The translations under genes were made by a program, and so were the position numbers. The notes below the pieces were generated by a model that did no database searches, was not told where the DNA came from, and worked only from the letters and a program-made list of their open reading frames with translations. From Deltaproteobacteria bacterium HGW-Deltaproteobacteria-15 (GTDB lineage: Bacteria > Desulfobacterota > DSM-4660 > Desulfatiglandales > HGW-15), in the NCBI GenBank assembly GCA_002840535.1, contig PHBH01000016.1, forward strand, positions 31,939-95,938: a stretch of 64,000 nucleotides of DNA. The letters are read 5' to 3'. Positions within the stretch are counted from its first letter, which is position 1. Each line of letters opens with the position of its first letter. Of the stretch, positions 39,370 to 48,924 are shown in pieces.

Positions 39370-39473
39370 GTAGGAGGGGTTGACCCCGGCAGTCTTTTAG
39401 CCGGGGGAAACCCATCGACTTAGAATTGACCTCCATAGAACCGATGGGTTTCGCTATGCTCAACCCATCCTAC
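39370..39473. mobile_element. MITE-like palindromic element, copy C
   Basis: Ends GTAGGAGGGGT and CAACCCATCCTAC; the interior contains ACCCCGGCAGTCTTTTAGCC with a GGGG mate (hairpin) and the shared block GATGGGTTTCGCTATGCTCA. About 104 bases, longer than copies A and B, no coding capacity. The gap 39132-39557 holds only this and other short repeats. Confidence 0.7.
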
Positions 39474-39557
39474 AACACTGAAGCGCTGCAGGATGAAATG
39501 AAATGCGGAGCACGCTCCAGGAATGGAGGTCTCTTATCCTGCATCTTGTATCTTGCA

Positions 39558-40106
39558 TCACTCCTGCAGGTATTCCATGTAGAACCGGTAGAATGCGGCC
39601 AGCACCAGGGAGTGTGTGATCAATCCCTCCCGAATCAGCCGGGGGATGTCCCCTATCGGTCTCAGCAGGACCTCGATGTCTTCCTTGTCGTCCTGAAGCT
39701 GCTCTCCGGCCCTGACCACGTCCTTGGCCAGAAACGTGTGACAGCGGTTATTCAGAAAAGCAGGGTTCGGGTGCACGGTGCCGAGGTGAATCATCTCAGA
39801 CTCGCGATAACCGGTCTCCTCCATGAGCTCCCGCCGGGCCGCTGCCTCGGGCGTATCCCTGTTCTCGACAATACCCCCTGGAATCTCGAGGGTAATCTGC
39901 TGGATGCCATGCCGGTATTGTCTTATGAGAACCACCCGCCCGTCGGATGTCAGCGGAATCACGTTCACCCAGTCGCCTGATTCCAGGATGTAGAAATCGT
40001 GCTGTTCATGGGTCCGGGGAGACATGGATCTGTCTATCCGAAGGTCGAAAATGCGAAACGAGTGGTTCTTCATACTGGAGATAAGGGACCATGGTTTCAA
40101 TGTCAT
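39558..40106 (-). CDS. Nudix hydrolase, ADP-ribose pyrophosphatase type
   Basis: 182 residues from the ATG at 40106 (GGAAGGATG just upstream). The Nudix box is complete: GGIVENRDTPEAAARRELMEETGY. Upstream VIPLTSDGRVVLIRQYRHGIQQITLEIPGG is typical of NudF-type enzymes that hydrolyse ADP-ribose and related nucleotide sugars. An aromatic after the box (HPNPAFLNNRCHTFLA) fits the NudF group. Monocistronic, between repeat-rich regions. Confidence 0.88.
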   Translation of the reverse strand: MTLKPWSLISSMKNHSFRIFDLRIDRSMSPRTHEQHDFYILESGDWVNVIPLTSDGRVVLIRQYRHGIQQITLEIPGGIVENRDTPEAAARRELMEETGYRESEMIHLGTVHPNPAFLNNRCHTFLAKDVVRAGEQLQDDKEDIEVLLRPIGDIPRLIREGLITHSLVLAAFYRFYMEYLQE

Positions 40107-40251
40107 AAGAGCATCCTTCCAAAATTGCTGAACCGCCAAGACGCAAAGTACGCCAAGGCTGAACCATTAGTCTTTTCACCTGCCGGAAGCCTCCGGCAGG
40201 TGAAAAGACAAATCTTTACGATTTCCTTCGCGAGCTTCGCGCCTTTGCGGT

Positions 40252-42198
40252 TCAATCTTTTCTTGCATGAGATTCATTAAAAAACCTGCGTACTTCCTCG
40301 AGGTCGTTTGTCAATGGAATTTTTGGAAGACTTTCGAGGAAGAAACGACCATAGCGGCTGGTGAGCAGTCTCGAATCCAGGATCGAAAGAAGCCCTCTGT
40401 CGGTGCTGCCCCTTATGAGCCTTCCGAGACCCTGCTTCAGTCCAATGATGGCCGAGGGGAGCTGGTATTTCATGAAGGGGTTCTCCTGCCTGGAGCGGAT
40501 CAAATCGATTCTGGCCGCCACCAGAGGATCTCCAGGAGAGCCGAAAGGAAGTTTGTCGATGATCAGGGAACTGAGCGACTCACCCGGCACATCCACTCCT
40601 TCCCAGAAGGAACCGGTTGCAAGCAGCACCGAATGGGTGTCGTTTCTGAACTCCTCGAGAAGAGCCGACCGTGGTCCATCTCCCTGTTTCAGAAGCGCAT
40701 AAGGGATACTCCCCATCAGATACTGATGGACAAGGTCCAGGTTGTGGTAACTTGTGAAGAGCACAAGTGCTCTGCCTTCCGAGATGTTCAGGAGCTCCCC
40801 GATCCTTTCGGCGATCCTGCGCCCGAAGTCAGGATCGCCGGGCACGGGCAGATCTCTGGGGACATAGAGGACCGTCTGGTGTTCGAAATCGAAATGAGAA
40901 GGGTAGACTTCCGTCAGCACCTCCTGAGATAGGCCAAGCCGCTCTTTGAAATAGTCGAAATTACCCCTGGTGGAAAGAGTTGCCGAGGTAAAGAGCACTC
41001 CGGGGTTTTTTTTGTAAAGCAGCTCCTGCATGCTCCCCGCAATCTCGAGCGGCGATCCGTGAAGGATAAGCGTCTTCCTCCTGTTCTCGTACCACGTAAG
41101 CCACTGAGGGTCGTCCAGGGTCAGGATCCGTCCAAGCCCCTCCTCGAGTTCCGCGCTTCTCTTGAGCAGGCTGGAAACGGTCCCCTCCTCGGTCTTTCGA
41201 TCAGAAGGAATGCTCCTCAACAGCGACTTCAACCCCTCCCGAATTTCCCGGCCGGGCACTTCCATGATGGCCGCTTTGGTATCCGGGTCCAGCCGCCCTT
41301 TTTCATCGCCTTTCCCCAGCATTTCTCTCAGATGCTCACAGCCGGTCCTTATCAGATCCAGGCTCATCTCCAGATTCTTTCCCCCGGATCTTGCATTGTT
41401 TGCGATCTCTGATTTCAAATCTGCGGCAAGCTCGAGCAACTGATTGGTGCTCACGCTGATGCCCAGATAGGCCGTGGCGATCTCCTCGATGGAGTGCGCT
41501 TCATCGAAGAGGACAACCTGAAACCTGGGAATGATCTCCCCGAAGCCGCTTCGCTTCACCATGAGATCGGCGAAAAAGAGATGGTGGTTCACAATCAGGA
41601 ATTGAGCTCTTGCGGCGCTCCATCGAAGGGAATTGAGAAAACACTCCCCCCATTGCGGGCATTCGGATCCAAGGCATTGATCCGAAGTGGAGGAAATGGC
41701 ATCCCAGAGAGGGTCGTCATCCCTCATCCAGGAGAGCTCGGCCCGGTCTGCAAATTGCGTGTGCTCAAGCCATTGCTGAATTCGATCCTGAACAACCGCA
41801 ATTCGAGTCTTGAACAAGGCAGGGCGGGCAAGGTGTTGATGATATCTGTACAGGCAGAGGTAGTTCTTCCTCCCTTTCATGAGCATGGCGTCTATGGGAT
41901 GGCCGGCTGCAACGGAGAGCAGGGGGATATCCTTTGAAAAAATCTGTTCCTGCAAGGTCTTTGTTGCCGTGGAGATGACGATTTTCTTCCCACTGAGGAA
42001 CAGGGGCACGAGATACCCGAGAGTCTTCCCCGTTCCTGTGCCGGCCTCGACGACGGCCGGGATGTTTTCATGGACGGCGCGTCGGATGACCTGTGCCATA
42101 CGGAGCTGGGACGGGCGGTACTCAAAAGAGTTGAGAGATCTTGCCAGTCCGCCATCGGATCCAAGAATCTCCTCGATGGGATCAGGGCTGTCAGTCAT
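40252..42198 (-). CDS. dinG: DinG/YoaA-family ATP-dependent DNA helicase
   Basis: 648 residues. Superfamily 2 XPD-like helicase with Walker A VEAGTGTGKTLGYLVPLF (50-67), a four-cysteine Fe-S cluster (NYLCLY plus CLGSECPQWGEC) and the DEAH box VVLFDEAHSIEEIA. Later motifs are LFTSATLSTRGNFDYF, LVLFTSYHNL, LATGSFWEGVDVPGESLSSLIIDKLPFGSPGDP and QGLGRLIRGSTDRG. These 5'-3' helicases unwind forked DNA and R-loops during damage repair. The size and order fit YoaA better than E. coli DinG (716 residues). Confidence 0.93.
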   Translation of the reverse strand: MTDSPDPIEEILGSDGGLARSLNSFEYRPSQLRMAQVIRRAVHENIPAVVEAGTGTGKTLGYLVPLFLSGKKIVISTATKTLQEQIFSKDIPLLSVAAGHPIDAMLMKGRKNYLCLYRYHQHLARPALFKTRIAVVQDRIQQWLEHTQFADRAELSWMRDDDPLWDAISSTSDQCLGSECPQWGECFLNSLRWSAARAQFLIVNHHLFFADLMVKRSGFGEIIPRFQVVLFDEAHSIEEIATAYLGISVSTNQLLELAADLKSEIANNARSGGKNLEMSLDLIRTGCEHLREMLGKGDEKGRLDPDTKAAIMEVPGREIREGLKSLLRSIPSDRKTEEGTVSSLLKRSAELEEGLGRILTLDDPQWLTWYENRRKTLILHGSPLEIAGSMQELLYKKNPGVLFTSATLSTRGNFDYFKERLGLSQEVLTEVYPSHFDFEHQTVLYVPRDLPVPGDPDFGRRIAERIGELLNISEGRALVLFTSYHNLDLVHQYLMGSIPYALLKQGDGPRSALLEEFRNDTHSVLLATGSFWEGVDVPGESLSSLIIDKLPFGSPGDPLVAARIDLIRSRQENPFMKYQLPSAIIGLKQGLGRLIRGSTDRGLLSILDSRLLTSRYGRFFLESLPKIPLTNDLEEVRRFFNESHARKD

Positions 42199-42583
42199 AC
42201 GGGTTCATCAAACTCACTTTCCGGCAAGCCGTGGCTCTATGAAAATGGAGCAATCCACCATTCATAGCGCTGAAGCGGAAATGTCATCCTTCTGACACAG
42301 CGTCAAATTTGACCGGAAATTCCTCGTAATAGCTCATATTTGTACGGGAGCTTCCGTGGAGAGGCAAACAGCGGACTGTTTTCGGCAGCGGTCTGAACAT
42401 GAGAAAAAGTCTTTACCATCAAACCCTTAACCGTTGCTCCCCCGCGACGTTCACCACAAAAACACGCCGGGACCGCACTCTGGCATGTCCCGTGCTAATT
42501 GAAATGGGAGAGCCCTCTCACATGAACAAGTCTGACAGAAAGCTGTCAAAGGGAAAATAGCGCAAGAAGGCGGGAATTGCAAT
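42199..42583. other. Divergent intergenic region between the helicase and kinase genes
   Basis: About 385 bases. Apart from the sigma-54-like site at 42481-42496 I see no gene. A CTGACAGAAAGCTGTCA palindrome (around 42531-42550) could form a hairpin in the leader of the kinase mRNA. Confidence 0.45.
42481..42496 (+). promoter_or_regulatory. Sigma-54-like promoter upstream of the kinase-HDOD-GAF gene
   Basis: TGGCATGTCCCGTGCT has GG and GC exactly 10 bases apart as required for -24/-12 elements, with two mismatches to TGGCACGN4TTGCW. It is 88 bases from the start codon. Without a nearby dedicated activator the call is tentative. Confidence 0.4.
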
Positions 42584-45013
42584 TTGGGGAATCCATCCAA
42601 GTCACTACCTGAGCGGATCGGGAGATTCAAAGTTGTCAAGGAACTGGGTAAAGGCTCCCAGGGCGTCGTCTACCTTGCCAATGATCCGCAGCTTGACAGG
42701 AATGTGGCAATAAAAACAATCCATCTGCGTCCATCCCGCAACAATGAGCAGCAGCAGCAGATCATCCGGGAGGCAAAGATGGTCAGCAAGCTGCAACACC
42801 CCAACATCATCGCCGTTTATGAAGCCGGAGAATCTCCGGAGGGCCCCTATGTCGTATTCGAGTATGTGGATGGGGTATCTCTCAGGGACCTGATCAAAAA
42901 CAACGGCGGGATCAACATAGAACAGGCTGCAAAGCTCATGAGCCAGATCCTCGACGGGATCTCCTATGCCCATGAGCAGGGGATAGTCCATCGCGACATT
43001 GGCCCGGCCAACATCCTGGTCAGCAGGAACGGCATTCCAAGGATCATGGATTTCGGGGTTTCGGTCAAAACGGGGGCTGGCGCGACCCCTCATAACGATA
43101 TCTCGGGCACGCCCTGCTATATGTCGCCGGAGCACTTCTCGATCAAAGACATGGGGCCTCAATCGGATATCTTCTCGCTCGGGCTCGTGTTTTATGAGAT
43201 GCTCACCGGCCGTCCTGCTATCAGAGCGGAGAATGATTTTGCGACCATGTACAAGATCGCCAACGAGCCGGTGCCGCCTCCTTCAGCTCAGAATTCAAGA
43301 ATAAGCGGCGAAATGGACCGGATCGTTCTCAGGGCGGTCGCCAAGGACCTCAACTCCAGGTACGCTTCCGCGTCCGAGATGAAAAAGGACCTGGACAAGT
43401 ACCTGAACCCCGTGGATGAAGAGGATGTCAAATCCTCGCCCGAGGACTCCCATGGAACCCTGGATTTTCTGCTCCGGCGCATGAAGCACAAGGGCGATTT
43501 CCCAACCTTTTCACGATACATAGTGGAGATCAACCAGAAGGCATCGGTTCGGGAGAGAAACTTCACCTCCGCTTCCCAGCTTGCGAACGTGATTGTCAAG
43601 GATATTGCGCTGACGAACAAGCTCTTGAAATTGGTCAACTCCGCATTCTACGGCGCCGCTTCCGCAGGAGCCGTCACAACGGTTTCCAGGGCGGTCGTGA
43701 TGCTCGGTTTTGAACAGGTAAGATGCGTGGCCGCCAGCCTGATGCTTTTCGACCACCTGCAAAACAAGTCACAAAAGGCCGAGCTGCAGGATACTGCCGC
43801 CAGTTCCTTCCTGAGCGGGATTATCGCAAAGGATCTTGCCAGGAGAGTCGGGGTGCAATCCACTGAAGAGGCCTTCATCTGCGCGATGCTTCACCGACTT
43901 GGCAAGCATCTCGTGATCTTCTATTTTCCAGAAGAGTATGAGCAGATCCAAAGGGTGATGGGCCAGAAGGAAATCGATGAGAACTCCGCGTGCCGGTCCG
44001 TGCTGGGAATTTCCTATGATGAGATCGGCAGCGGTGTTGCGAAGGCCTGGAAATTTCCGGAGAAGATCGTCCATTCCATGCAGAGCACACCCCGGGGCAG
44101 GGTGGAAAAGCCTTCGTGTGAGGAGGACCAGCTTCAGGTGCTTTCGGCTTTCTCCAATGAGCTTTGCCATATCGTGAACACGTCGGAAGGCGATCGGGCC
44201 GAGAGCTCGATCTCCTCCTTGCTGAAGCGCTACGATGAAAGCATTCCCATTCCGCAGGAAAAGGTCAGCACTTTGCTGGATTCGGCAAAGGAGACGATGG
44301 ATGCCTATTCGAAAATCCTGAACATCAAGGCCAGCAAAAACCGCTTCCTGCAGAAAGTGGAGAAGTTCTCCCAGGAAAAAAAGAAAGCAGAGGCTGAGTC
44401 AGCGGCAGGAATGAATGAGAAGAGTGCCGAAACAGAGTTTTTTGAAACCCTGCAGGTCACGGAATCCTCATCAGAGTCAAAAGAAGAAGAGGATCCGGAT
44501 ACCATACTCCTGAACGGCATTCAGGAGATCACCAACACGCTCCTGGACGATTATGAGATCAACGACGTGATGACCATGATACTGGAGACCATGTACAGGG
44601 GCTTCCGATTTCATCATGTCCTCCTCTGCCTGCTGGACAAGCAGCGGATCAACCTGGCTGCCCGCTTTGGATTCGGGGAAAACATAGACAGGATCATCAG
44701 CAGTTTTCAACATCCCGTGAAACCGAAAACTCCCGACATATTCAATCTCGCCCTTTCACAGGGAAAGGATCTTGGAATCGAGGACGCAAGCGACCCGCGT
44801 ATCAGGAAAGGGCTGCCGGAATGGTACCTGAAAACCATCGCGGCGCCTGCTTTCATCCTGTGTCCGATCGTTGTGGCGGGCGCTTCGGTCGGGCTGGTCT
44901 ATGCTGATCGCAATTTCGCAGGGAAGGTTATCACGGGAAACCAGGTCAAATACATGAGGACCCTCTGCAACCAGGCGGTCCTGGCCATGAAGCAGCTCAG
45001 GCGCAAGGCCTGA
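42584..45013 (+). CDS. Ser/Thr kinase-HDOD-GAF signalling fusion with an altered catalytic loop
   Basis: 809 residues from a TTG start (AAGGCGGGAA upstream). Residues 13-275 are a Hanks-type kinase: GKGSQG (22-27), VAIK (Lys44), DFG (156-158) and a GTPCYMSPE activation segment. The catalytic loop reads HRDIGPANIL, so the Lys of HRDxKPxN is Gly140. Residues about 300-500 form an HDOD domain (HKGDFPTFSRYI, LANVIVKDIALTNKLLKLVNSAFYG, AVVMLGFEQVR, AMLHRLGKHL). A Lys/Glu coiled coil follows, and then a GAF domain from about 640 to the end. It probably links a small-molecule or redox signal to protein-protein control; activity of the kinase is uncertain. Confidence 0.88.
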   Translation: MGNPSKSLPERIGRFKVVKELGKGSQGVVYLANDPQLDRNVAIKTIHLRPSRNNEQQQQIIREAKMVSKLQHPNIIAVYEAGESPEGPYVVFEYVDGVSLRDLIKNNGGINIEQAAKLMSQILDGISYAHEQGIVHRDIGPANILVSRNGIPRIMDFGVSVKTGAGATPHNDISGTPCYMSPEHFSIKDMGPQSDIFSLGLVFYEMLTGRPAIRAENDFATMYKIANEPVPPPSAQNSRISGEMDRIVLRAVAKDLNSRYASASEMKKDLDKYLNPVDEEDVKSSPEDSHGTLDFLLRRMKHKGDFPTFSRYIVEINQKASVRERNFTSASQLANVIVKDIALTNKLLKLVNSAFYGAASAGAVTTVSRAVVMLGFEQVRCVAASLMLFDHLQNKSQKAELQDTAASSFLSGIIAKDLARRVGVQSTEEAFICAMLHRLGKHLVIFYFPEEYEQIQRVMGQKEIDENSACRSVLGISYDEIGSGVAKAWKFPEKIVHSMQSTPRGRVEKPSCEEDQLQVLSAFSNELCHIVNTSEGDRAESSISSLLKRYDESIPIPQEKVSTLLDSAKETMDAYSKILNIKASKNRFLQKVEKFSQEKKKAEAESAAGMNEKSAETEFFETLQVTESSSESKEEEDPDTILLNGIQEITNTLLDDYEINDVMTMILETMYRGFRFHHVLLCLLDKQRINLAARFGFGENIDRIISSFQHPVKPKTPDIFNLALSQGKDLGIEDASDPRIRKGLPEWYLKTIAAPAFILCPIVVAGASVGLVYADRNFAGKVITGNQVKYMRTLCNQAVLAMKQLRRKA

Positions 45014-45015
45014 AA

Positions 45016-45228
45016 TCACTCCCGGCTTTGATCCTTTCTGGCGAACATCTGGCAACCCATTCCTGATGCCTCTTTGACTTGAAGGGCGGGCGGCATCCTG
45101 CTCTTGAACCCCATGGCTCTACATCCATGCGGAAAGACCCGGTCCCATGTCACATAGTAGTGCCTGCAGTGGACGCATAACGCCTGCATTCTTCCTTCCG
45201 TGCTGCCGGATGAGCTGTCCTCTATCAT
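45016..45228 (-). CDS. Small conserved Cys-rich (putative zinc-binding) protein
   Basis: About 70 residues with the start taken at 45228; 45189 (GGAAGGAAG upstream) is an alternative. The core CVHCRHYYVTWDRVFPHGCRAMGFKSRMPPALQVKEASGMGCQMF holds four cysteines in a pattern I recognise from many short bacterial proteins of unknown function, where CxxC...GC...SG-x-C is conserved. It is convergent with the kinase gene, and their stops are three bases apart. It is easy to miss because the open frame extends well upstream on the minus strand. Confidence 0.65.
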   Translation of the reverse strand: MIEDSSSGSTEGRMQALCVHCRHYYVTWDRVFPHGCRAMGFKSRMPPALQVKEASGMGCQMFARKDQSRE

Positions 45229-45411
45229 AACTCTGCTCTCAATGACGAATCTCGGAGGATATATTGCATGGTGAGGCATGTTTGTCAAAAGGAGGAAATT
45301 GCCTATTCCGTAAAATTCTGGTAAGGAAAACCTGTTGTTCTTCATCAGATTCAGGATCTCGTGAGTCCGGGACAAGATGAGCGACATATCCCCGGGGAGA
45401 AAGGAAAAATT

Positions 45412-46092
45412 ATGGCAAAGGCTTCCTGCCTGTTCTTCGCATCCTTGTACTTGAGTCTGGCATTCGGTACTTCGGCCGTTGCCGCATCCAGGGATGAAGC
45501 CGAACTCCTGATCGATAAAGCGCGTATCGTCATCGAAGAGATGGCGGTCAGCCGAGACAAGGTGATCCCGGAAGATCTCCTCAGGGATTGTGCAGGAGTG
45601 GCGATTATGCCCGGGATGTTCAAGGGCGGGTTCATTGTAGGAGGTTCTTACGGCAAGGGGATCGTGCTTGCCAATCAGGGAGGCAGATGGAGCGGCCCTG
45701 CCTTTACCTATCTTGGTGCAGGCAGTGTGGGTTTTCAGATCGGGGTCGAATCCATTGATCTTATCCTCGTGATCATCGGGCAGAAGGCCATGGACTCCTT
45801 TCTGAGGACCTCCTTCAAACTGGGAGGCGATGTGGCTGTTGCAGCGGGGCCGGTGGGGGCCCAGGCGAGCGCGGCAACGGATATCATGATGAACGGGGGG
45901 ATTTTTTCCTATTCCAGGGCAAAAGGGTTATTTGCCGGAATATCCTTGGAAGGTGCGGTTATCGGAAGCCAGTGGGAATTGAACGAGTCCTTTTACGGGA
46001 CGGGAAACATCAAATCCATCCTGTACGGTCAGGTGGAGTCCCCCGCCTCTGCCAGGAGGCTGCTCAGTTCCATAAGCAAGCTCAAGAAGTGA
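45412..46092 (+). CDS. Exported SYLF-domain (Ysc84-type) lipid-binding protein
   Basis: 226 residues from the ATG at 45412 with AAAGGAAA upstream. A Sec signal (LFFASLYLSLAFGTSAVAA) is followed by the SYLF domain: LRDCAGVAIMPGMFKGGFIVGGSYGKGIVL, WSGPAFTYLGAGSVGFQIGVESIDLILVI, FKLGGDVAVAAGPVGAQASA, IFSYSRAKGLFAGISLEGAVI. In eukaryotes SYLF binds phosphoinositides; the bacterial role in the periplasm is unknown. Monocistronic. Confidence 0.88.
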   Translation: MAKASCLFFASLYLSLAFGTSAVAASRDEAELLIDKARIVIEEMAVSRDKVIPEDLLRDCAGVAIMPGMFKGGFIVGGSYGKGIVLANQGGRWSGPAFTYLGAGSVGFQIGVESIDLILVIIGQKAMDSFLRTSFKLGGDVAVAAGPVGAQASAATDIMMNGGIFSYSRAKGLFAGISLEGAVIGSQWELNESFYGTGNIKSILYGQVESPASARRLLSSISKLKK

Positions 46093-46191
46093 TTGAAATC
46101 GAGTCAACAATGGATTTCCATAGAGACAGGGCGTAAACGTTCGATGTTCGAAGTTCGTCTTTAAAAGTCACATGGAAGAGGAGGGGTGAAC

Positions 46192-47118
46192 ATGCAGGAG
46201 AAGGTGCTTATCGCGACAGAAAAGCCGTTTGCTGAATCGGCAAGAAAAAGCATGGTGAAGATGTTTGAGGAAGCAGGGCTAAAACCGGTAGTGCTCGAGA
46301 AGTACAAAGATCCCAAAGACCTTCTCTCCGCTTTCTCCGATGTGGCCGCGGCGGTCGTTCGCAGCGACAACGTCACCAAAGAGGTTCTCGAGGCGGGCAA
46401 GGGTTTGAAACTCGTGGTGCGGGCAGGGGCCGGATATGACAACATCGATTGCGCTTCGGCCAAGGCGCGCAAGGTCATCGTCGAGAACACACCGGGGCAG
46501 AATTCCAATGCCGTTGCAGAGCTTGCCTTTGGGCTCATGATCATGATCGCAAGAGGAAAATACAGCGGAAAATCCGGTACCGAACTGAGGGGGAAGAGCC
46601 TCGGAGTTCATGCCTTGGGCAATATCGGCAAGATCGTGGCTTCTCTCGGGAAGGCGTTCGGAATGGATGTCTGCGCGTTCGACCCTTTTGTAGACCAGTG
46701 CGTCTTCGACGATTGCTGCGCAACGCGCGTCAAAACCATTGAGGACCTCTATTCCACCAGCGATTATATTTCCCTTCACATTCCTAAAACCCCCCAGACG
46801 GTTAAATCCATCAACTACGATCTCCTGTCCAGGATGAAAAAAGGTGGAACGCTGGTGAACACGGCCAGGGCCGAGGTGATCCACGAGGAAGACCTGCTGA
46901 GGATCATGGGGGAAAGATCGGACGTCAAATACGCATCGGATATCGCTCCGGCGAATGCGGCCGCCTTCCTCGAAAAGTTTGCCGATCGGGTGTATTTCAC
47001 CCCAAAGAAGATGGGAGCGCAAACCGCTGAAGCGAACACCAATGCAGGGATCGCGGCGGCCAGGCAGATCATAGCGTTCCTCAAGGAAGGGAAGGTCCTG
47101 AACCAGGTGAACCCCTAG
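46192..47118 (+). CDS. D-2-hydroxyacid dehydrogenase of the phosphoglycerate dehydrogenase family
   Basis: 308 residues from the ATG at 46192 (GAGGAGGGG five bases upstream). NAD-binding motif [27 protein letters not shown]. Catalytic Arg in VNTARAEVI; the usual active-site His (TPHIGAST in SerA) is replaced in [14 protein letters not shown], a variant I recall from one clade of 3-phosphoglycerate dehydrogenase-like proteins. There is no C-terminal ACT domain. It lies eight bases before a sigma-54 activator and upstream of a 2-oxoacid oxidoreductase operon, so oxidation of a 2-hydroxy acid to the 2-oxo acid used there is an alternative to serine synthesis. Confidence 0.82.
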   Translation: MQEKVLIATEKPFAESARKSMVKMFEEAGLKPVVLEKYKDPKDLLSAFSDVAAAVVRSDNVTKEVLEAGKGLKLVVRAGAGYDNIDCASAKARKVIVENTPGQNSNAVAELAFGLMIMIARGKYSGKSGTELRGKSLGVHALGNIGKIVASLGKAFGMDVCAFDPFVDQCVFDDCCATRVKTIEDLYSTSDYISLHIPKTPQTVKSINYDLLSRMKKGGTLVNTARAEVIHEEDLLRIMGERSDVKYASDIAPANAAAFLEKFADRVYFTPKKMGAQTAEANTNAGIAAARQIIAFLKEGKVLNQVNP

Positions 47119-47126
47119 CGGATATC

Positions 47127-48587
47127 ATGTCCCATTTCGAGAACCCTAAAAGCTGCATGAAGGAAGACGGGCTGCATCTTGGTCCGGCGAGCACCATTTC
47201 CAGAAACTCCGAACAGGGGCTGCTCGGCGATCTCGAGGACCTGGTGGAGGCCCTCAGGATCGTGCTCGACAACGTGTACTCCGGCATCATCGTTGTGGAC
47301 AAGGACAGCAAGATCCTCTACATGAACCGGTTCTACTCCGACCTCCTGAAGACCGACCGGGAGGAGGCTCTCGGCAAACACATCAAGGAATTCTTCCCTG
47401 AGTCCAGGCTCCCCGGGATACTGCGGTCCGGGGAGATGGAACTTGGCCAGAGGTGCAGCCTGAGGGCGGGGATCGCTCTTCTGGTCAACAGGATTCCCAT
47501 AAAGCGACAGGGCGAGACCATCGGCGTGATCCTGCAGACGATCTTCAAGGACTACACGGAAATCAGCGAGCTGATGGCAAGGCTCAACATGCTGGAAAAG
47601 GAAGTGAAGTATTACAAGAGAGGTCTCGACAGCATGCTCTCGGCCACCTTTACGCTCGGAGATATCGTCGGAAGCAACAGGAAGATCCTGGAAGCCAGGA
47701 GCGTGGCCGAAAAATATGCCAGAACAGATGCCGCCGTGCTCATTACAGGCGCAACCGGAACCGGCAAGGAGCTCTTTGCGCATGCCGTCCATACCTCCAG
47801 CCAGAGGAAAAAAGGGCCGTTTGTCTGCGTCAATTGCGCCGCGATTCCCAAGGAGCTCCTGGAAAGCGAACTCTTCGGATATGAGACGGGCGCGTTTACC
47901 GGGGCCAGGCAGAAGGGCAAGCCGGGGAAGATAGAGCTCGCGCACAAAGGCACCCTTTTTCTGGATGAAATCGGGGATCTTCCCATGTCCGCACAGTCCA
48001 AAATTCTGCGGGTCCTCGAAACCAGAAAGATCGAAAAGCTCGGCGGGGTTCGCACTCAGGACGTGAATTTCAGGCTGGTGGCCGCGACAAACCGTGATCT
48101 CAGGGCCATGATCGGCCGGAATGAATTCCGGGAGGATCTTTATTACCGGCTCAATACCATGACCATCGAGGTTCCTTCCCTGGCGGAGAGGGCCGACGAT
48201 ATCCCGGCCCTGGTTGATCATTTCCTTCGCATCGCAGGCAGACCCGCGGTAAAGATCAGTGAGGCTGCCATGGACGCCATCTTGAATTACTCGTGGCCGG
48301 GAAATGTGCGGGAACTCAAGAATGCGATCGATCGGGCCATGAGTCTTGCTGAAGGAAACAGCATTGAAATCGATCACCTTCCTTATGAGATCCGGGATTA
48401 TCATAACAAGTGCAGGCGTGGCCGCGGGACGTCCGTGAAGCCTCTGGCTGAAGAGCTGGCCTGTCATGAAAAGGAACTCATCACGGAGACTTTGAGGCTT
48501 ACACGAGGCAACATGGTCAGAGCGGCCAAACTTCTCGGCATCTCCAGGTCCACCTTGTACGAGAAATGCAAGGCCCATGGGTTCTGA
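47127..48587 (+). CDS. PAS-containing sigma-54-dependent activator
   Basis: 486 residues. A PAS domain spans about 45-145 ([26 protein letters not shown]). After a coiled-coil linker, the AAA+ domain starts near 175: Walker A GATGTGKE (208-215), GAFTGA (255-260) and [14 protein letters not shown]-terminal Fis-type HTH reads [21 protein letters not shown]. It starts eight bases after the dehydrogenase stop. The sigma-54-like promoter at 48812 lies just downstream before the flavoprotein/Kor genes, so those are the likely targets. Confidence 0.92.
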   Translation: MSHFENPKSCMKEDGLHLGPASTISRNSEQGLLGDLEDLVEALRIVLDNVYSGIIVVDKDSKILYMNRFYSDLLKTDREEALGKHIKEFFPESRLPGILRSGEMELGQRCSLRAGIALLVNRIPIKRQGETIGVILQTIFKDYTEISELMARLNMLEKEVKYYKRGLDSMLSATFTLGDIVGSNRKILEARSVAEKYARTDAAVLITGATGTGKELFAHAVHTSSQRKKGPFVCVNCAAIPKELLESELFGYETGAFTGARQKGKPGKIELAHKGTLFLDEIGDLPMSAQSKILRVLETRKIEKLGGVRTQDVNFRLVAATNRDLRAMIGRNEFREDLYYRLNTMTIEVPSLAERADDIPALVDHFLRIAGRPAVKISEAAMDAILNYSWPGNVRELKNAIDRAMSLAEGNSIEIDHLPYEIRDYHNKCRRGRGTSVKPLAEELACHEKELITETLRLTRGNMVRAAKLLGISRSTLYEKCKAHGF

Positions 48588-48644
48588 TACCATAGAAAAG
48601 TCTGGCCGGAGACTCTTTCCACAACCGCCAGCAGGACGAGAATC

Positions 48645-48668
48645 TGTCCGATTTTTAGAACATGTCCG
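48645..48668. promoter_or_regulatory. TGTCCG direct repeat, candidate activator site
   Basis: TGTCCG at 48645-48650 and 48663-48668 are 18 bases apart, about 145-165 bases upstream of the sigma-54-like promoter. Position is right for an enhancer; sequence evidence alone is weak. Confidence 0.3.
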
Positions 48669-48811
48669 GCTTTCCTTACACATTTCGTATCCCTTAATCG
48701 TCATCCTTGGAGGATGAGAAGACGTTTCTAACTCCCAGCCCAACACTTTTTCTTTTAATAACAAGACAGTTATGCTAAGCAACCTGAGGCGCGTCCGACA
48801 TCTGCCCTCGA

Positions 48812-48827
48812 CGGCATCTTTCTTGCT
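48812..48827 (+). promoter_or_regulatory. Sigma-54-like promoter of the flavoprotein/2-oxoacid oxidoreductase operon
   Basis: CGGCATCTTTCTTGCT carries the -24 GG and a perfect -12 TTGCT at correct spacing, about 98 bases before the ATG at 48925. Confidence 0.5.
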
Positions 48828-48924
48828 CCCGGAATAGCCAGGTTCTCATGAAATAATTTCGGGCCGGGTTCATGAGATTCTCCCTTCCGGCCATGCCTGA
48901 ACCCTTGAGGAGGAAAAGACTTTC

